64,000 nucleotides of DNA from Modestobacter italicus (GTDB lineage: Bacteria; Actinomycetota; Actinomycetes; Mycobacteriales; Geodermatophilaceae), in assembly GCF_019799965.1 (NCBI RefSeq), contig NZ_JABGCJ010000003.1, positions 186,001 to 250,000 on the forward strand, read 5' to 3'. A program made the translations under genes and the position numbers. Under the pieces are notes generated by a model. That model searched no databases. It saw only the letters and a list, made by a program, of their open reading frames with translations, and was not told the DNA's origin. Below are positions 8,923 through 18,181 of the stretch, one piece after another. The stretch's first letter is position 1. The number at the start of each line of letters is the position of its first letter.

Positions 8923-8936
8923 CTACCGGCCGGTAG
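8923..8936. promoter_or_regulatory. Candidate operator palindrome upstream of the tandem dehydrogenase
   Basis: CTACCGGCCGGTAG is a perfect 14-bp palindrome 58 bases upstream of the dehydrogenase start and 15 bases before the nucS stop. This shape is common for TetR-family operators. A near-identical copy lies at 18194-18207 over the meaA promoter. No regulator gene of that family is in the window. Confidence 0.45.
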
Positions 8937-8951
8937 GTACGGGGGCCCTTC

Positions 8952-9623
8952 TCAGAACAGGCGCTGCGAGGGGTCGTCGGTGCCCTTCAGGACGGCGTAG
9001 TCGACGGTCAGGCAGTCGATGCCCCGGTCGGCGGCCAGCACCCGGGCCTGCGGCTTGATCTCCTGCGCGGCGAAGACGCCCTTCACCGGGGCCAGCAGCG
9101 GGTCGCGGTTGAGCAGCTCCAGGTAGCGGGTGAGCTGCTCGACGCCGTCGATCTCCCCGCGGCGCTTGATCTCCACCGCCACCGTCGTGCCACCGGCGTC
9201 GCGGCAGAGCAGGTCCACCGGGCCGATCGCGGTCGGGTACTCGCGGCGGACCAGCGACCAGCCCTCGCCGAAGGTCTCCACGTGCAGCGCCAGCAGCCGC
9301 TGCAGGTCGGCCTCCACGCCGTCCTTCTGCAGTCCGGGGTCGATGCCCAGGTCGTGGCGGGAGTCGTGCTCGACCGACTCGATGGTGATGATCAGCTGCT
9401 CGCCGGCCTTGTTGGTGACCGTCCAGGTACCGGTGCCGTCGGTGAGCTCCTCCTTGAGCGAGCACGGCGGGCTCATCCAGTTCAGCGGCTTGTAGGCCCG
9501 GTCGTCGGCGTGGATGGACACCGAGCCGTCGGCCTTGACCAGCAGCAGCCGGGTCGCGGGCGGGAGGTGGGCGGTGAGCCGCCCGATGTAGTCCACGGAG
9601 CAGCGGGCAATGACCAGACGCAC
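8952..9623 (-). CDS. nucS: Mismatch-specific endonuclease NucS
   Basis: A 223-residue protein, the normal length for NucS, starting at GTG 9623 (reads [16 protein letters not shown]). NucS cuts both strands at base mismatches and replaces MutS/MutL mismatch repair in most actinobacteria, acting with the beta clamp. The N-terminal DNA-binding domain is followed by a PD-(D/E)xK nuclease core: Asp in GPVDLLCRD and Glu-x-Lys in [11 protein letters not shown] possible -10 box TAGCGT ends eight bases before the start and no ribosome site is visible, so the mRNA may be leaderless. It is divergent from the lipoprotein gene. Confidence 0.95.
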   Translation of the reverse strand: MRLVIARCSVDYIGRLTAHLPPATRLLLVKADGSVSIHADDRAYKPLNWMSPPCSLKEELTDGTGTWTVTNKAGEQLIITIESVEHDSRHDLGIDPGLQKDGVEADLQRLLALHVETFGEGWSLVRREYPTAIGPVDLLCRDAGGTTVAVEIKRRGEIDGVEQLTRYLELLNRDPLLAPVKGVFAAQEIKPQARVLAADRGIDCLTVDYAVLKGTDDPSQRLF

Positions 9624-9717
9624 GGACGGCGACGCTACCGGCTGCCCACGCCTCCCCCGCCACCGGCGCGTCGGCCCCGCCGCGGAACCCGGGGACGTCG
9701 GTGGCCGTGTACTCCCT

Positions 9718-10587
9718 GTGCGCCCTGCCATCGCTCTGCGTCCTGCCGGCCTCGTGCTGGCCCTGCTGCTGACCGCCTGCGCCGAGGGTGGCGGCACGGG
9801 CACGACACCGGCACCCGTGCCCGAGGCCGTCGCGCTGCCCGAGGCCGAGGACGCGCTGGTGCTCCAGGTGGAGCAGACCGGTGGGTTCGTGACCCCGGAG
9901 ATGCTGGCCGGCCGGCTGCCGATCGTGAGCGTGTACGGCGACGGGCGGGTGGTCACCCAGGGCCCGGTCATCGCGATCTACCCGGCCCCGGCCTGGCCGA
10001 ACGTGCAGGTGCAGCAGGCCGACCGGTCGACGGTGCAGGAGCTCGCCGAGCGGGCGCTGGCAGCGGGGGTCGACGAGACGGCCGACCTCGGGTCGCCGCC
10101 GCTCGCCGACGCCCCCTCCACCCGGTTCACGCTCGTGACCGAGGACGGCCCGATCACCCGGGAGGTCTACGCGCTGCAGGAGGGCGTGGGAGCGGGCGGG
10201 CTCACCGCGGAGCAGGAGGCCGCCCGGGCCGAGCTGCGGGAGCTCCTCGACGAGCTGACCGACCTGTCGACCACCCTCGGCCGCGACGACGCACCGACGT
10301 CCTACCAGCCCGCAGCGGTGGCCGCGCTGGCCCGCCCGTGGTCCGCGCCGGCCGACGGGACGGCGCAGCCGGAGCTGGCCTGGCCCGGGCCGGCGCTGCC
10401 GGGCGAGCCGATCGCGCCGGGGGTGACCTGCGTGACCGCCAGCGGCGAGCAGGCCCGGGCCCTGGCCGATGCGGCTCAGGATGCGACGACGCTGACCCCG
10501 TGGGTGGGGGCCGACGGGGCCCGGTGGTCGATCACCTTCCGCCCCCTGCTGCCGGAGGAGTCCGGCTGCGCCGACCTGACCGGCTGA
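9718..10587 (+). CDS. Secreted lipoprotein of unknown function
   Basis: A 289-residue protein starting at GTG 9718. It opens with a short type II signal peptide and lipobox ([11 protein letters not shown], Cys ~21), then a Gly/Thr/Pro-rich linker and a soluble domain. Motifs include [22 protein letters not shown] and a Trp-rich end ([18 protein letters not shown]). The domain is common among actinobacterial putative lipoproteins but has no known activity. The start is not certain: ATG 9610 overlaps the nucS promoter, and the signal peptide argues for 9718. It ends at a perfect bidirectional terminator. Confidence 0.8.
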   Translation: MRPAIALRPAGLVLALLLTACAEGGGTGTTPAPVPEAVALPEAEDALVLQVEQTGGFVTPEMLAGRLPIVSVYGDGRVVTQGPVIAIYPAPAWPNVQVQQADRSTVQELAERALAAGVDETADLGSPPLADAPSTRFTLVTEDGPITREVYALQEGVGAGGLTAEQEAARAELRELLDELTDLSTTLGRDDAPTSYQPAAVAALARPWSAPADGTAQPELAWPGPALPGEPIAPGVTCVTASGEQARALADAAQDATTLTPWVGADGARWSITFRPLLPEESGCADLTG

Positions 10588-10592
10588 CCCGG

Positions 10593-10624
10593 CGAGCTCC
10601 CCGGGTGGTCACCCGGGGAGCTCG
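10593..10624. terminator. Bidirectional terminator between lipoprotein and symporter genes
   Basis: Perfect 14-bp inverted repeat (CGAGCTCCCCGGGT at 10593-10606, its complement at 10611-10624) with a four-base loop. It lies between two convergent stop codons, so it can serve both genes. Confidence 0.85.
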
Positions 10625-10630
10625 TGCGGA

Positions 10631-12028
10631 TCAGGCCTGTGCGGCCACCGGCGGCTGCGGGGTGCGCAGGTCCGTGTCGACACCCGCGGTCGGACCGTCG
10701 TCCTCGACCGGGGCCAGCGGGTCGGCGGTGCGGGTGGCGTTGTAGCGGGCCAGGTCGAGCAGCCCCTCGCGCTTGGCGACGATCGTGGGCACCAGCGCCT
10801 GGCCGGTGACGTTGGTGGCGGTGCGCCCCATGTCCAGGATCGGGTCGACCGCGAGCAGCAGGCCGACGCCGGCCAGCGGCAGGCCCAGGGTGGACAGCGT
10901 CAGCGTGAGCATCACGACCGCGCCGGTGACCCCGGCGGTCGCCGCGGAGCCGACCACCGACACCAGCGCGATGAGCAGGTAGTCGGTCAGCGACAGCGGG
11001 ACGTCGAAGAACTCGGCCACGAAGATCGCCGCCAACGCCGGGTAGATCGCGGCGCAACCGTCCATCTTCGTGGTGGCGCCCAGCGGCACGGCGAAGGAGG
11101 CGTAGCTGCGCGGGACGCCGAGGTCGGCCTCGGTGACCCGCTGGGTCACCGGCAGGGTGCCGATCGAGCTGCGCGAGACGAAGGCCAGCTGGATCGCCGG
11201 CCAGGCACCGGCGTAGAAGCGCAGCGGCGAGAGGCCGTGCAGCTTGAGCAGCACCGGGTAGACGACCAGCAGCACGATCGCCAGGCCGCCGTACACCGCG
11301 CCGACGAAGACGCCCAGCGCGCCGAGGGACTCCCAGCCGTAGCTGGCCACCGCCTTGCCGATCAGGCCGACGGTGCCGATCGGGGCCAGCAGGATGACCC
11401 ACCAGAGCACCTTCTGCACGATCGCCAGCACCGAGCGGGTGACCGACAGGAACGGGTCGGCGGCCGAGCCGACCTTGAGCGCGGCGATGCCGATGGCCAC
11501 CGAGACGACGATCAGCTGCAGGATGTTGAAGCTGACGCCGTCCGCGTCACCCTCCAGGCCGAGGAAGTTGGCCGGGACGAGGCCGGTCAGGAAGTCCCAC
11601 CAGGAGCCGGACGTGCCCTCGTAGGTGGCCAGGCCGGCGTCGACCGAGCTGCGGTCGCCGGGCCGGGTGAGCAGGCCCAGCCCGATGCCGATGGAGACGG
11701 CGATCAGCGACGTGATGGCGAACCACAGCAGGGTCTGGCCGGCCAGCCGCGCGGCGTTGGACACCTGCTTGAGGTTGGCGATGCTGACGATGATCGCGGT
11801 GACGATCAGCGGGACGACGATCGCCCGCAGCAGCCCGACGAAGGTGCTGCCGATGGTGGTCAGGGTGCTGGTCAGCCAGTTGGCGTCGGTGCCCGGCACC
11901 AGGACGCCGTCGACGAAGGAGCCGGAGACCGGGCCCATCGCGCGGGCGACCAGGCCGAGGGCGACGCCGACGACCAGGCCGAGCAGGACCTGGACGGCGA
12001 ACGGGACGTGACGGAGACGTGCGAGCAC
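10631..12028 (-). CDS. Dicarboxylate/amino-acid:cation symporter (DAACS family)
   Basis: A 465-residue membrane transporter with eight or more hydrophobic helices. It takes up C4-dicarboxylates or acidic amino acids with Na+ or H+. Family signatures are seen in order: SRSSIGTLP (serine-rich hairpin loop HP1), GATTKMDGCAAIYP (the NMDG region, with Lys in the Asn position) and DMGRTATNVTG (transmembrane 8 substrate/cation site). The C-terminal ~35 residues are a soluble Pro/Asp tail. Substrate cannot be told from sequence. It is convergent with the lipoprotein gene and divergent from the DedA gene. Confidence 0.9.
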   Translation of the reverse strand: MLARLRHVPFAVQVLLGLVVGVALGLVARAMGPVSGSFVDGVLVPGTDANWLTSTLTTIGSTFVGLLRAIVVPLIVTAIIVSIANLKQVSNAARLAGQTLLWFAITSLIAVSIGIGLGLLTRPGDRSSVDAGLATYEGTSGSWWDFLTGLVPANFLGLEGDADGVSFNILQLIVVSVAIGIAALKVGSAADPFLSVTRSVLAIVQKVLWWVILLAPIGTVGLIGKAVASYGWESLGALGVFVGAVYGGLAIVLLVVYPVLLKLHGLSPLRFYAGAWPAIQLAFVSRSSIGTLPVTQRVTEADLGVPRSYASFAVPLGATTKMDGCAAIYPALAAIFVAEFFDVPLSLTDYLLIALVSVVGSAATAGVTGAVVMLTLTLSTLGLPLAGVGLLLAVDPILDMGRTATNVTGQALVPTIVAKREGLLDLARYNATRTADPLAPVEDDGPTAGVDTDLRTPQPPVAAQA

Positions 12029-12380
12029 GGGGTGGGTGCCTCTCAGAGCAGGATGGGGGTGGGCCGGCAGCGGGCACCCGGACAGCGCTCGGTCGTCACC
12101 CGACCGTGGTCGACGACGCGGCGGCGCGTCAGCCCCCAGAGATCACTCACGTCGGGACGAAGGCGCGGCAGGTGGCCGGTCATTCCGCCTGGTGACCGGG
12201 ATCATCATCGTCGACTGCCCGGTTCACCAGGGTCCTTCGGCGGGGCGGCCGGTGCGCCGACGTCCGCCAGGAGTCGCAGCCGGGTGGTCCCCCCGGTGGA
12301 CCGCGACCGCGACCTCAGGTGGATGTGCCCGGCGTCCCGGCCCAGCAGGCTCGGGGCATGCCGTTCCCGGGGAGCCGATC
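12029..12380. other. Intergenic region between symporter and DedA genes
   Basis: This 352-bp divergent spacer is GC-rich. It must hold promoters for both flanking genes. I see no clear -35/-10 pair, RNA gene, hairpin or coding signal in it. Confidence 0.5.
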
Positions 12381-13034
12381 GTGACCGACGCCGTCCTCAC
12401 CTGGGTGCACGACCTGATGGCCTCGCCGTGGGTGCTGGTCGCCCTCTTCGCGCTCTCCGCCGTCGACGGCTTCCTGCCGGTGGTGCCGAGCGAGAGCGTG
12501 GTGATCACCGCCGGGGTGTTCGCCGCGACCGGGCAGCCGGACCTGCCCGCGGTGGTCGCGGTGTCCGCGTTGGGCGCCTTCGCCGGCGACCACGTCTCCT
12601 ACCTGCTCGGCTCGCGGCTCGGTCCGCGACTGCGCGCCCGGGCGCGGCCGGGCAGCCGCCGGCACGCCGCCTTCACCCGGGCCGACCGGCTGCTCACCCA
12701 GCGCGGCGGCGTCCTGCTGGTGACCGCCCGCTACGTGCCGGGCCTGCGGACGACCGTGACGTTGACCGCCGGCGCGGTCGGCTGGCCGCTGCGCCGGTTC
12801 ACCCCGTTCGCCGCGCTGGCCGCCCTCACCTGGGCCGGCTGGTCGGCCGGGATCGGCTACGTCGGCGGGCTGGCCTTCGAGCGGGACCCGCTGCGCGGGC
12901 TCCTGCTCGGGCTGGGCCTGGCGCTCGCCCTCGCCGCACTGGGCGAGGGGGTGCGCTCCCTGGTGCACCGGCGCCGCCGTCCCGCGCCGGAGGCACCTGC
13001 CGAGCCCACCCCGGCGGAGGTACCGGCAGGCTGA
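12381..13034 (+). CDS. DedA-family membrane protein
   Basis: A 217-residue inner-membrane protein starting at GTG 12381 with GGGGAGC nine bases upstream. It has four to five hydrophobic segments and the DedA/SNARE-associated core: an acidic residue in LPVVPSESVVI, GDHVSYLLG, and the Arg motif RYVPGLRTTV. DedA proteins are proposed to flip or transport lipids and help keep the proton gradient. Four bases separate it from the DUF2071 gene, so the two are probably co-transcribed. The C-terminus is a short Pro/Glu/Ala tail. Confidence 0.9.
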   Translation: MTDAVLTWVHDLMASPWVLVALFALSAVDGFLPVVPSESVVITAGVFAATGQPDLPAVVAVSALGAFAGDHVSYLLGSRLGPRLRARARPGSRRHAAFTRADRLLTQRGGVLLVTARYVPGLRTTVTLTAGAVGWPLRRFTPFAALAALTWAGWSAGIGYVGGLAFERDPLRGLLLGLGLALALAALGEGVRSLVHRRRRPAPEAPAEPTPAEVPAG

Positions 13035-13038
13035 GCCG

Positions 13039-13770
13039 GTGAGCTCCCCCGAACCCGTGAGCCGGACGACGCTGCGGCCGGTGCACCGGACGGTCTCCAC
13101 CCAGGGCTGGCGCGACGTCACCTTCCTGCACTGGGCGGTCGACCCGGCCCTGGTGGCCCCGCTGCTGCCGGCCGGGACCGTGCCCGACGAGCTGGACGGC
13201 GCCACGTACGTCGGCCTCGTCCCCTTCCGGATGCGGCGGATCGGTCTGCTCGGCGCCCCCGGCCTGCCCTACCTCGGCTCCTTCGCCGAGACCAACGTGC
13301 GGCTCTACTCGGTCGACGCGCAGGGACGGCGCGGCGTCGTCTTCCGCTCGCTGGAGGCCGAACGGCTGCTGCCGGTCCTCGCGGCCCGCTGGGTGGCCCG
13401 GCTGCCGTACCAGTGGTCCCGGATGCGGATCGAACGGGACGGTGACCGGCTCACCTATCGCTGCGCCCGCCGCTGGCCCGGACCCCGCGGCGCGGGCGGC
13501 ACGATCGCCGTCCGGGTCGGTGCGGAGCTGCCCGAGCCGAGCCCGCTGGCGGAGTTCCTCACCGGGCGCTGGGGGCTGCACCAGGTCACCGCCGGGCGGC
13601 TGGCGTACTGGCCCAACGAGCACCCGGCCTGGCCGCTGCACGACGCCGAGCTGCTGGACCTGGACGACGACCTGGTCGCCACGGCCGGCCTGCCCGGGGT
13701 CGGCGGCGGCCCCGACAGCGTGCTGTTCTCCCCCGGTGTCGACGTCCGGTTCGGCCCGCGGCTGCGCTGA
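13039..13770 (+). CDS. DUF2071 (YqjF-like) protein
   Basis: A 243-residue soluble protein, GTG start, four bases after the DedA stop. It shows the DUF2071 pattern: DVTFLHWAVDPALVAPLLP near the N-terminus, then VGLVPFRM, ETNVRLY and a C-terminal DSVLFSPGVDVRFG. The family adopts an acetoacetate-decarboxylase-like beta fold, but no reaction is established, and I see no evident Schiff-base lysine. Probable operon with the DedA gene; this pairing does not reveal the role. Confidence 0.88.
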   Translation: MSSPEPVSRTTLRPVHRTVSTQGWRDVTFLHWAVDPALVAPLLPAGTVPDELDGATYVGLVPFRMRRIGLLGAPGLPYLGSFAETNVRLYSVDAQGRRGVVFRSLEAERLLPVLAARWVARLPYQWSRMRIERDGDRLTYRCARRWPGPRGAGGTIAVRVGAELPEPSPLAEFLTGRWGLHQVTAGRLAYWPNEHPAWPLHDAELLDLDDDLVATAGLPGVGGGPDSVLFSPGVDVRFGPRLR

Positions 13771-13849
13771 CCACGACCGATCGACGGACCCACCGACCAA
13801 TCGAGACGGGGGCGTTCCGTCCAGGCCGGTGCTGCGACACACTGCGGGG

Positions 13850-15049
13850 GTGAACGGGAGCCGACCGTCGCCGTCCCCGCCGACCCCCTCGTCCGCACCG
13901 GCGGTCGCCCTGTCCCCCGCCTGGCTGCACCGGGTCCTCGAGGCGGCCCGCACCCGGCTGGGCATGGACGTCGCCTGGATGTCGACGTTCACCGAGAGCG
14001 CGCAGCAGATCCGGGCGGCCACCGGTGCGCTGGACGAGATGAACGTGCACGAGGGGATGGAGCCCTCGCTGGAGGGCTCGTTCTGCGTCCGGGTGCTCAA
14101 CGGGCAGCTGCCCCCGGTGGTGACCGGCGCCCGCCGCCACCCCGGCACCCGCGACCTGGCCGTCACCGCCGAGCTGGGCATCGGCTCCTACGTGGGCGCG
14201 CCGGTCCGCAGCCCGGACGGCCGCCCGGTCGGGATGCTCTGCTGCGTGAGCCGGGACGACGGCGCCCACCTGGACGGGGCGGCCGCCCGGACCCTCGAGC
14301 TGCTGGCCGACGTCATCGCCGACCGGCTGGCCGAGCCGCTGCCCGCGCCGCCGGCCGACCCGGCCGGGCAAGTGCGCGAGGTGCTCCGCGAGGGAGCGGT
14401 CGTCACCCACGTCCAGCCGATCGCCGACCTCACGACCGGCGAGGCGGTGGCCTACGAGGCGCTGGCCCGGTTCCCCGACGTGGCCGACGGGCCCGCGCAG
14501 CTGTTCAGCGCCGCCGCGGCCGCCGGGCTCGGTGTCGAGCTGGAGGAGCTGGCCGCCCGCGCCGCGCTCGCCGTCGCCCCGCGGCTGCCGGCGGGACGAC
14601 CGCTGGGCGTCAACCTCTCCCCGGAGGCACTGCTGGCCCCGTCGGTGACCGGCCTGCTGCTGGACCACCGGCACCTGGACCTCTCGGTCGAGGTCACCGA
14701 ACACCGGCCGGTGGACGACTACGACGCCCTGGACCGGGCCCTGTGCCGCCTGCGCGAGGGCGGCATCGGGCTCACCGTCGACGACGCCGGCGCCGGGTAC
14801 GCCAGCCTGCGGCACGTGCTGCGGCTGCGGCCGGACGTCATCAAGCTCGACATCGCGCTGGTCACCGGGCTGCACACCGACCCCGCCAAGCGCGCGATGG
14901 TGACCGCGATGGTGAGCTTCGCCGCCGCGACCGGGGCCGGGCTGGTGGCCGAGGGCGTCGAGGAGAGCGCCGAGGCGGAGACCCTGCGGTCGCTGGGCGT
15001 GCACCAGGGTCAGGGGCACCTGTTCGGCCGTCCGACGCCCCTGCTCTGA
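13850..15049 (+). CDS. GAF-EAL cyclic-di-GMP phosphodiesterase
   Basis: A 399-residue cytoplasmic protein starting at GTG 13850. Residues ~15-160 form a GAF-like sensor domain (GSFCVRVLNGQLP, GIGSYVGAPV). Residues ~180-399 are an EAL domain that hydrolyses c-di-GMP to pGpG. The catalytic residues are present: Glu in EALAR, Asn in GVNLSPEAL, Glu in EVTEH, the Asp pair in VDDAGAGYASL, Lys-Asp in IKLDI, Glu in AEGVEE and the end motif QGHLFGRP. Loop 6 reads DDAGAGYASL instead of DDFGxGYSSL, a mild change. No GGDEF domain is attached, so it probably degrades rather than makes c-di-GMP. Confidence 0.9.
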   Translation: MNGSRPSPSPPTPSSAPAVALSPAWLHRVLEAARTRLGMDVAWMSTFTESAQQIRAATGALDEMNVHEGMEPSLEGSFCVRVLNGQLPPVVTGARRHPGTRDLAVTAELGIGSYVGAPVRSPDGRPVGMLCCVSRDDGAHLDGAAARTLELLADVIADRLAEPLPAPPADPAGQVREVLREGAVVTHVQPIADLTTGEAVAYEALARFPDVADGPAQLFSAAAAAGLGVELEELAARAALAVAPRLPAGRPLGVNLSPEALLAPSVTGLLLDHRHLDLSVEVTEHRPVDDYDALDRALCRLREGGIGLTVDDAGAGYASLRHVLRLRPDVIKLDIALVTGLHTDPAKRAMVTAMVSFAAATGAGLVAEGVEESAEAETLRSLGVHQGQGHLFGRPTPLL

Positions 15050-15117
15050 GGCGCCCGGCGCCGCCGACGACCGGCAGGGGATGATCCGCAGCACGCGTCG
15101 TCGAGGTGGGGAGCACC

Positions 15118-16152
15118 GTGGTGGAGCCCGTTCGGTTCGGACTGGTGGGGTACGGCTTCGGCGGGCGGTACTTCCACGCCCCGCTGCTGGCCGCCGCGGC
15201 GGAGTGCGACCTCGTCGCCGTGGTGACGTCCTCGACCGAGCGCCGTGAGCTGATCGGCCGGGAGCACCCCGGCGTGGCCGCCGTCGGCTCACTGGCCGAG
15301 CTGGCCGCGGCCGGCGTCGAGGCAGTGGCGATCTCCACTCCGGCCGGCACCCACTCCGCCCTCACCGACGAGGCCCTCGACCTCGGGCTGGCCGTGGTCT
15401 GCGACAAGCCGTTCGCACTCGACGCCGCCGCCGCGCGGGCCAGCGTCGAACGGGCCGAACGGCTGGGCCTGCCGCTCGCGCCGTACCAGAACCGCCGCTG
15501 GGACTCCGACTTCCGCACCGTCCGGGCGCTGGCCGAGGCCGGCACACTGGGCACGATCACCCGCTTCGAGTCCCGCTTCGAGCGGTTCACCCCCGAGCCG
15601 GGGCCCGCTCCGTCCGGTGGCGGCACCCTGCTGGACTTCGGCAGCCACCTGGTCGACCAGGCACTGGTGCTGCTCGGCCCGGTCACCTCGGTGTACGCCG
15701 AGTGGCGGGTGCGGGAGAGCGGGCTGGACGACGACGTCTTCGTCGCCCTCACCCACGCCGGCGGCGCCCGCTCGCACCTGGCCGGCAGCTGGAGCGAGGG
15801 TGCCCCCGGCAACCGGTTCCGGGTCACCGGCACCGCCGGCAGCTACGTCGTCGGCGGCCCGATGGACGGCCAGGAGGACGCACTGATCGCCGGGGAGTCC
15901 CCCGCCACGCTGGGTCCGGACTGGGGCGCCGAGCCGGAGTCCCGCTGGGGCCGGGTGCGCCGCGGCGACCACGAGGACCGGGTGCCGACGCTGCCCGGCG
16001 CCTGGGACACCTTCTACCCCGCCTTCGCCGCCGCGGTGCGCGGCCAGGGCCTGGTGCCGGTCGACCCGCGGGACGCCGTCGCCTCGCTCACCGTGCTCGA
16101 CGCCGCGCGGCGCAGCGCCACCGAGGGCGTCGTCGTCCGACTCCAGCCCTAG
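15118..16152 (+). CDS. Gfo/Idh/MocA-family oxidoreductase
   Basis: A ~344-residue NAD(P)-dependent sugar or polyol dehydrogenase. GTG 15118 lies six bases after GAGGTGGGG; GTG 15121 is equally possible. The Rossmann motif is GLVGYGFGGRYFHAP, the family lysine is in CDKPFALD (EKP motif with Asp), and the substrate-domain motif is GTLLDFGSHLVDQ with the conserved Asp and His. Substrate is unknown. Its TAG stop shares the CTAG tetranucleotide with the TAG stop of the convergent meaA gene, so the two coding regions overlap by four bases and no terminator fits between them. Confidence 0.9.
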   Translation: MVEPVRFGLVGYGFGGRYFHAPLLAAAAECDLVAVVTSSTERRELIGREHPGVAAVGSLAELAAAGVEAVAISTPAGTHSALTDEALDLGLAVVCDKPFALDAAAARASVERAERLGLPLAPYQNRRWDSDFRTVRALAEAGTLGTITRFESRFERFTPEPGPAPSGGGTLLDFGSHLVDQALVLLGPVTSVYAEWRVRESGLDDDVFVALTHAGGARSHLAGSWSEGAPGNRFRVTGTAGSYVVGGPMDGQEDALIAGESPATLGPDWGAEPESRWGRVRRGDHEDRVPTLPGAWDTFYPAFAAAVRGQGLVPVDPRDAVASLTVLDAARRSATEGVVVRLQP

Positions 16153-18173
16153 CGCGGGAGGGCGGCCTCCCGGCGGTCCGGGTCGAGGTGGTTCGCCGCG
16201 CGGACGACGGCGACCACCTCGGCCATGATGTCGGTGATCCCGAAGTCCTTCGGGGTGAACACCCGGGCCACCCCGAACTCGCGCAGCCGGCGGGCGTCGC
16301 CGTCGGGGACGATCCCGCCGACCACCACCGGGACGTCGTCCAGCCCGGCCGCCCGCAGCCCGTCGAGCACCGCCGGGACGACCTGCAGGTGCGACCCGGA
16401 GAGCACCGACAGCCCGACGACGTGCACGTCCTCCTCGACCGCGGCGGAGACGATCTGCGCCGGGGTGAGCCGGATGCCCTGGTAGACGACCTCGAAGCCG
16501 GCGTCCCGGGCCCGGACGGCGATCTGCTCGGCGCCGTTGGAGTGCCCGTCCAGGCCGGGCTTGCCGACCAGGAAGCGCAGCCGGCCGCCCAGCTCCTCCC
16601 CGGTCGTGCGCACCCGCTCGCGCACCTCGGCCAGCGTGGCGTCGCCCTCGCCGGTGCCCGCCGCCCCGACCCCGGTCGGCGCCCGGTACTCGCCGAACAC
16701 CTCGCGCAGCACCCCGGCCCACTCCCCCGTCGTCACCCCGGCCCGGGCGCAGCGCAGCGTCGCCGGCATCAGGTTCTCCGCCGTGCCGGCGGCGGCGCGC
16801 AGCGCGTCCAGGGCCTCGGCGACCGGCCCGGGCTCCCGGGTGGCCCGCCACTCCTGCACCGCCATCTGGGCCGCGGCCTCCACCGCCGGGTCGACGGTCT
16901 GGACCGCCGTCCCCAGGTCGGCCAGCAACGGGTTCGGCTCGGTGGTGGTGAACCGGTTGACCCCGACCACGACGTCGGCACCGCTCTCCATCCGGCGCCG
17001 TCGCTCGGCCAGCGAGGCGACCAGCTGGCCCTTCATGTAGCCGGACTCGACGGCGGCCACCGCACCGCCCAGCTCCTGCACCCGGGCGATCTCGGCCCGG
17101 GCCCCCTCGACCAGCTCGGCCACCTTGGTCTCCACGACCACCGACCCGGTGAACAGGTCGTCGTACTCCAGCAGGTCGGTCTCGTACGCCAGCACCTGCT
17201 GCAGCCGCAGCGACCACTGCTGGTCCCAGGGCCGGGGCAGGCCCAGCGCCTCGTTCCAGGCCGGCAGCTGGACGGCCCGGGCACGGGCGTCCCGGGAGAG
17301 GGTGACGGCCAGCATCTCCAGCACGATCCGCTGCACGTTGTTCTCCGGCTGCGCCTCGGTCAGCCCGAGGGAGTTGACCTGCACCCCGTACCGGAACCGC
17401 CGCTGGCCCGGGTCCTGGACGCCGTAGCGCTCCCGGGTCAGCTCGTCCCAGAGCCGGCCGAAGGCGCGCATCTTGCACATCTCCTCGACGAACCGGACAC
17501 CGGCGTTGACGAAGAAGGAGATCCGGGCGACGACGTCCCCGAAGCGCTCGGGCGGCACCTGGCCGGAGTCGCGGACGGAGTCCAGCACCGCGATCGCGGT
17601 GCTCATCGCGTAGGCGATCTCCTGCACCGGCGTCGCCCCGGCCTCCTGCAGGTGGTAGCTGCAGATGTTGACCGGGTTCCACCGCGGCAGCTCGGTGACC
17701 GTGTAGGCGACCACGTCGGTGATCAGCCGCATGCTCTGTGCCGGCGGGAACACGTAGGTCCCCCGGGACAGGTACTCCTTGATGATGTCGTTCTGCGTCG
17801 TCCCGGCGAGCCGGGCGACGTCGTGGCCGTGCTCCTCGGCCACCGCCTGGTACAGCGCCAGCAGCCACATCGCCGGGGCGTTGATCGTCATCGACGTGTT
17901 CATCTCGTCCAGCGGGATGCCGTCGAAGAGCGCCCGCATGTCACCCAGGTGGCTCACCGGGACGCCGACCTTGCCCACCTCCCCCACGGCCAGCTCGTGG
18001 TCGGGGTCGTAGCCGGTCTGGGTGGGCAGGTCGAACGCGACCGACAGCCCGGTCTGGCCCTTGGCCAGGTTGCGGCGGTAGAGGGCGTTGGACTCGGCGG
18101 GTGAGGAGTGGCCGGCGTAGGTGCGCATCACCCAGGGCCGGTCGCGGTCCTTCGACGCTGAAGGGAACGGCAT
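16149..18173 (-). CDS. meaA: (2R)-ethylmalonyl-CoA mutase
   Basis: A 674-residue adenosylcobalamin-dependent mutase of the MeaA type. It converts ethylmalonyl-CoA to methylsuccinyl-CoA. It begins at ATG 18173 (reads DRPWVMRTYAGHSS after a short leader). The TIM-barrel substrate domain has GLSVAFDLPTQTGYD. The C-terminal B12 domain has the base-off signature DGHSNG (in GKPGLDGHSNGAEQ), SVLSGSH and VVVGGIVPDGD. Subunit fusion in one chain and the N-terminal motif point to MeaA rather than MutB. No ribosome site is seen; TACACT lies eight bases before the start. A palindrome at 18194-18207 overlaps the promoter. Confidence 0.93.
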   Translation of the reverse strand: MPFPSASKDRDRPWVMRTYAGHSSPAESNALYRRNLAKGQTGLSVAFDLPTQTGYDPDHELAVGEVGKVGVPVSHLGDMRALFDGIPLDEMNTSMTINAPAMWLLALYQAVAEEHGHDVARLAGTTQNDIIKEYLSRGTYVFPPAQSMRLITDVVAYTVTELPRWNPVNICSYHLQEAGATPVQEIAYAMSTAIAVLDSVRDSGQVPPERFGDVVARISFFVNAGVRFVEEMCKMRAFGRLWDELTRERYGVQDPGQRRFRYGVQVNSLGLTEAQPENNVQRIVLEMLAVTLSRDARARAVQLPAWNEALGLPRPWDQQWSLRLQQVLAYETDLLEYDDLFTGSVVVETKVAELVEGARAEIARVQELGGAVAAVESGYMKGQLVASLAERRRRMESGADVVVGVNRFTTTEPNPLLADLGTAVQTVDPAVEAAAQMAVQEWRATREPGPVAEALDALRAAAGTAENLMPATLRCARAGVTTGEWAGVLREVFGEYRAPTGVGAAGTGEGDATLAEVRERVRTTGEELGGRLRFLVGKPGLDGHSNGAEQIAVRARDAGFEVVYQGIRLTPAQIVSAAVEEDVHVVGLSVLSGSHLQVVPAVLDGLRAAGLDDVPVVVGGIVPDGDARRLREFGVARVFTPKDFGITDIMAEVVAVVRAANHLDPDRREAALPR

Positions 18174-18181
18174 GCCCGCGG

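Noticed and set aside
7032-8936. A 600-codon plus-strand frame opposite the dehydrogenase
   Set aside because: The minus-strand frame encodes a full recognised enzyme; the plus frame reads as low-complexity shadow.
10624-12077. Plus-strand frames opposite the symporter gene
   Set aside because: Repetitive Gln/Asp/Arg composition, no start signal; the symporter motifs are on the minus strand.
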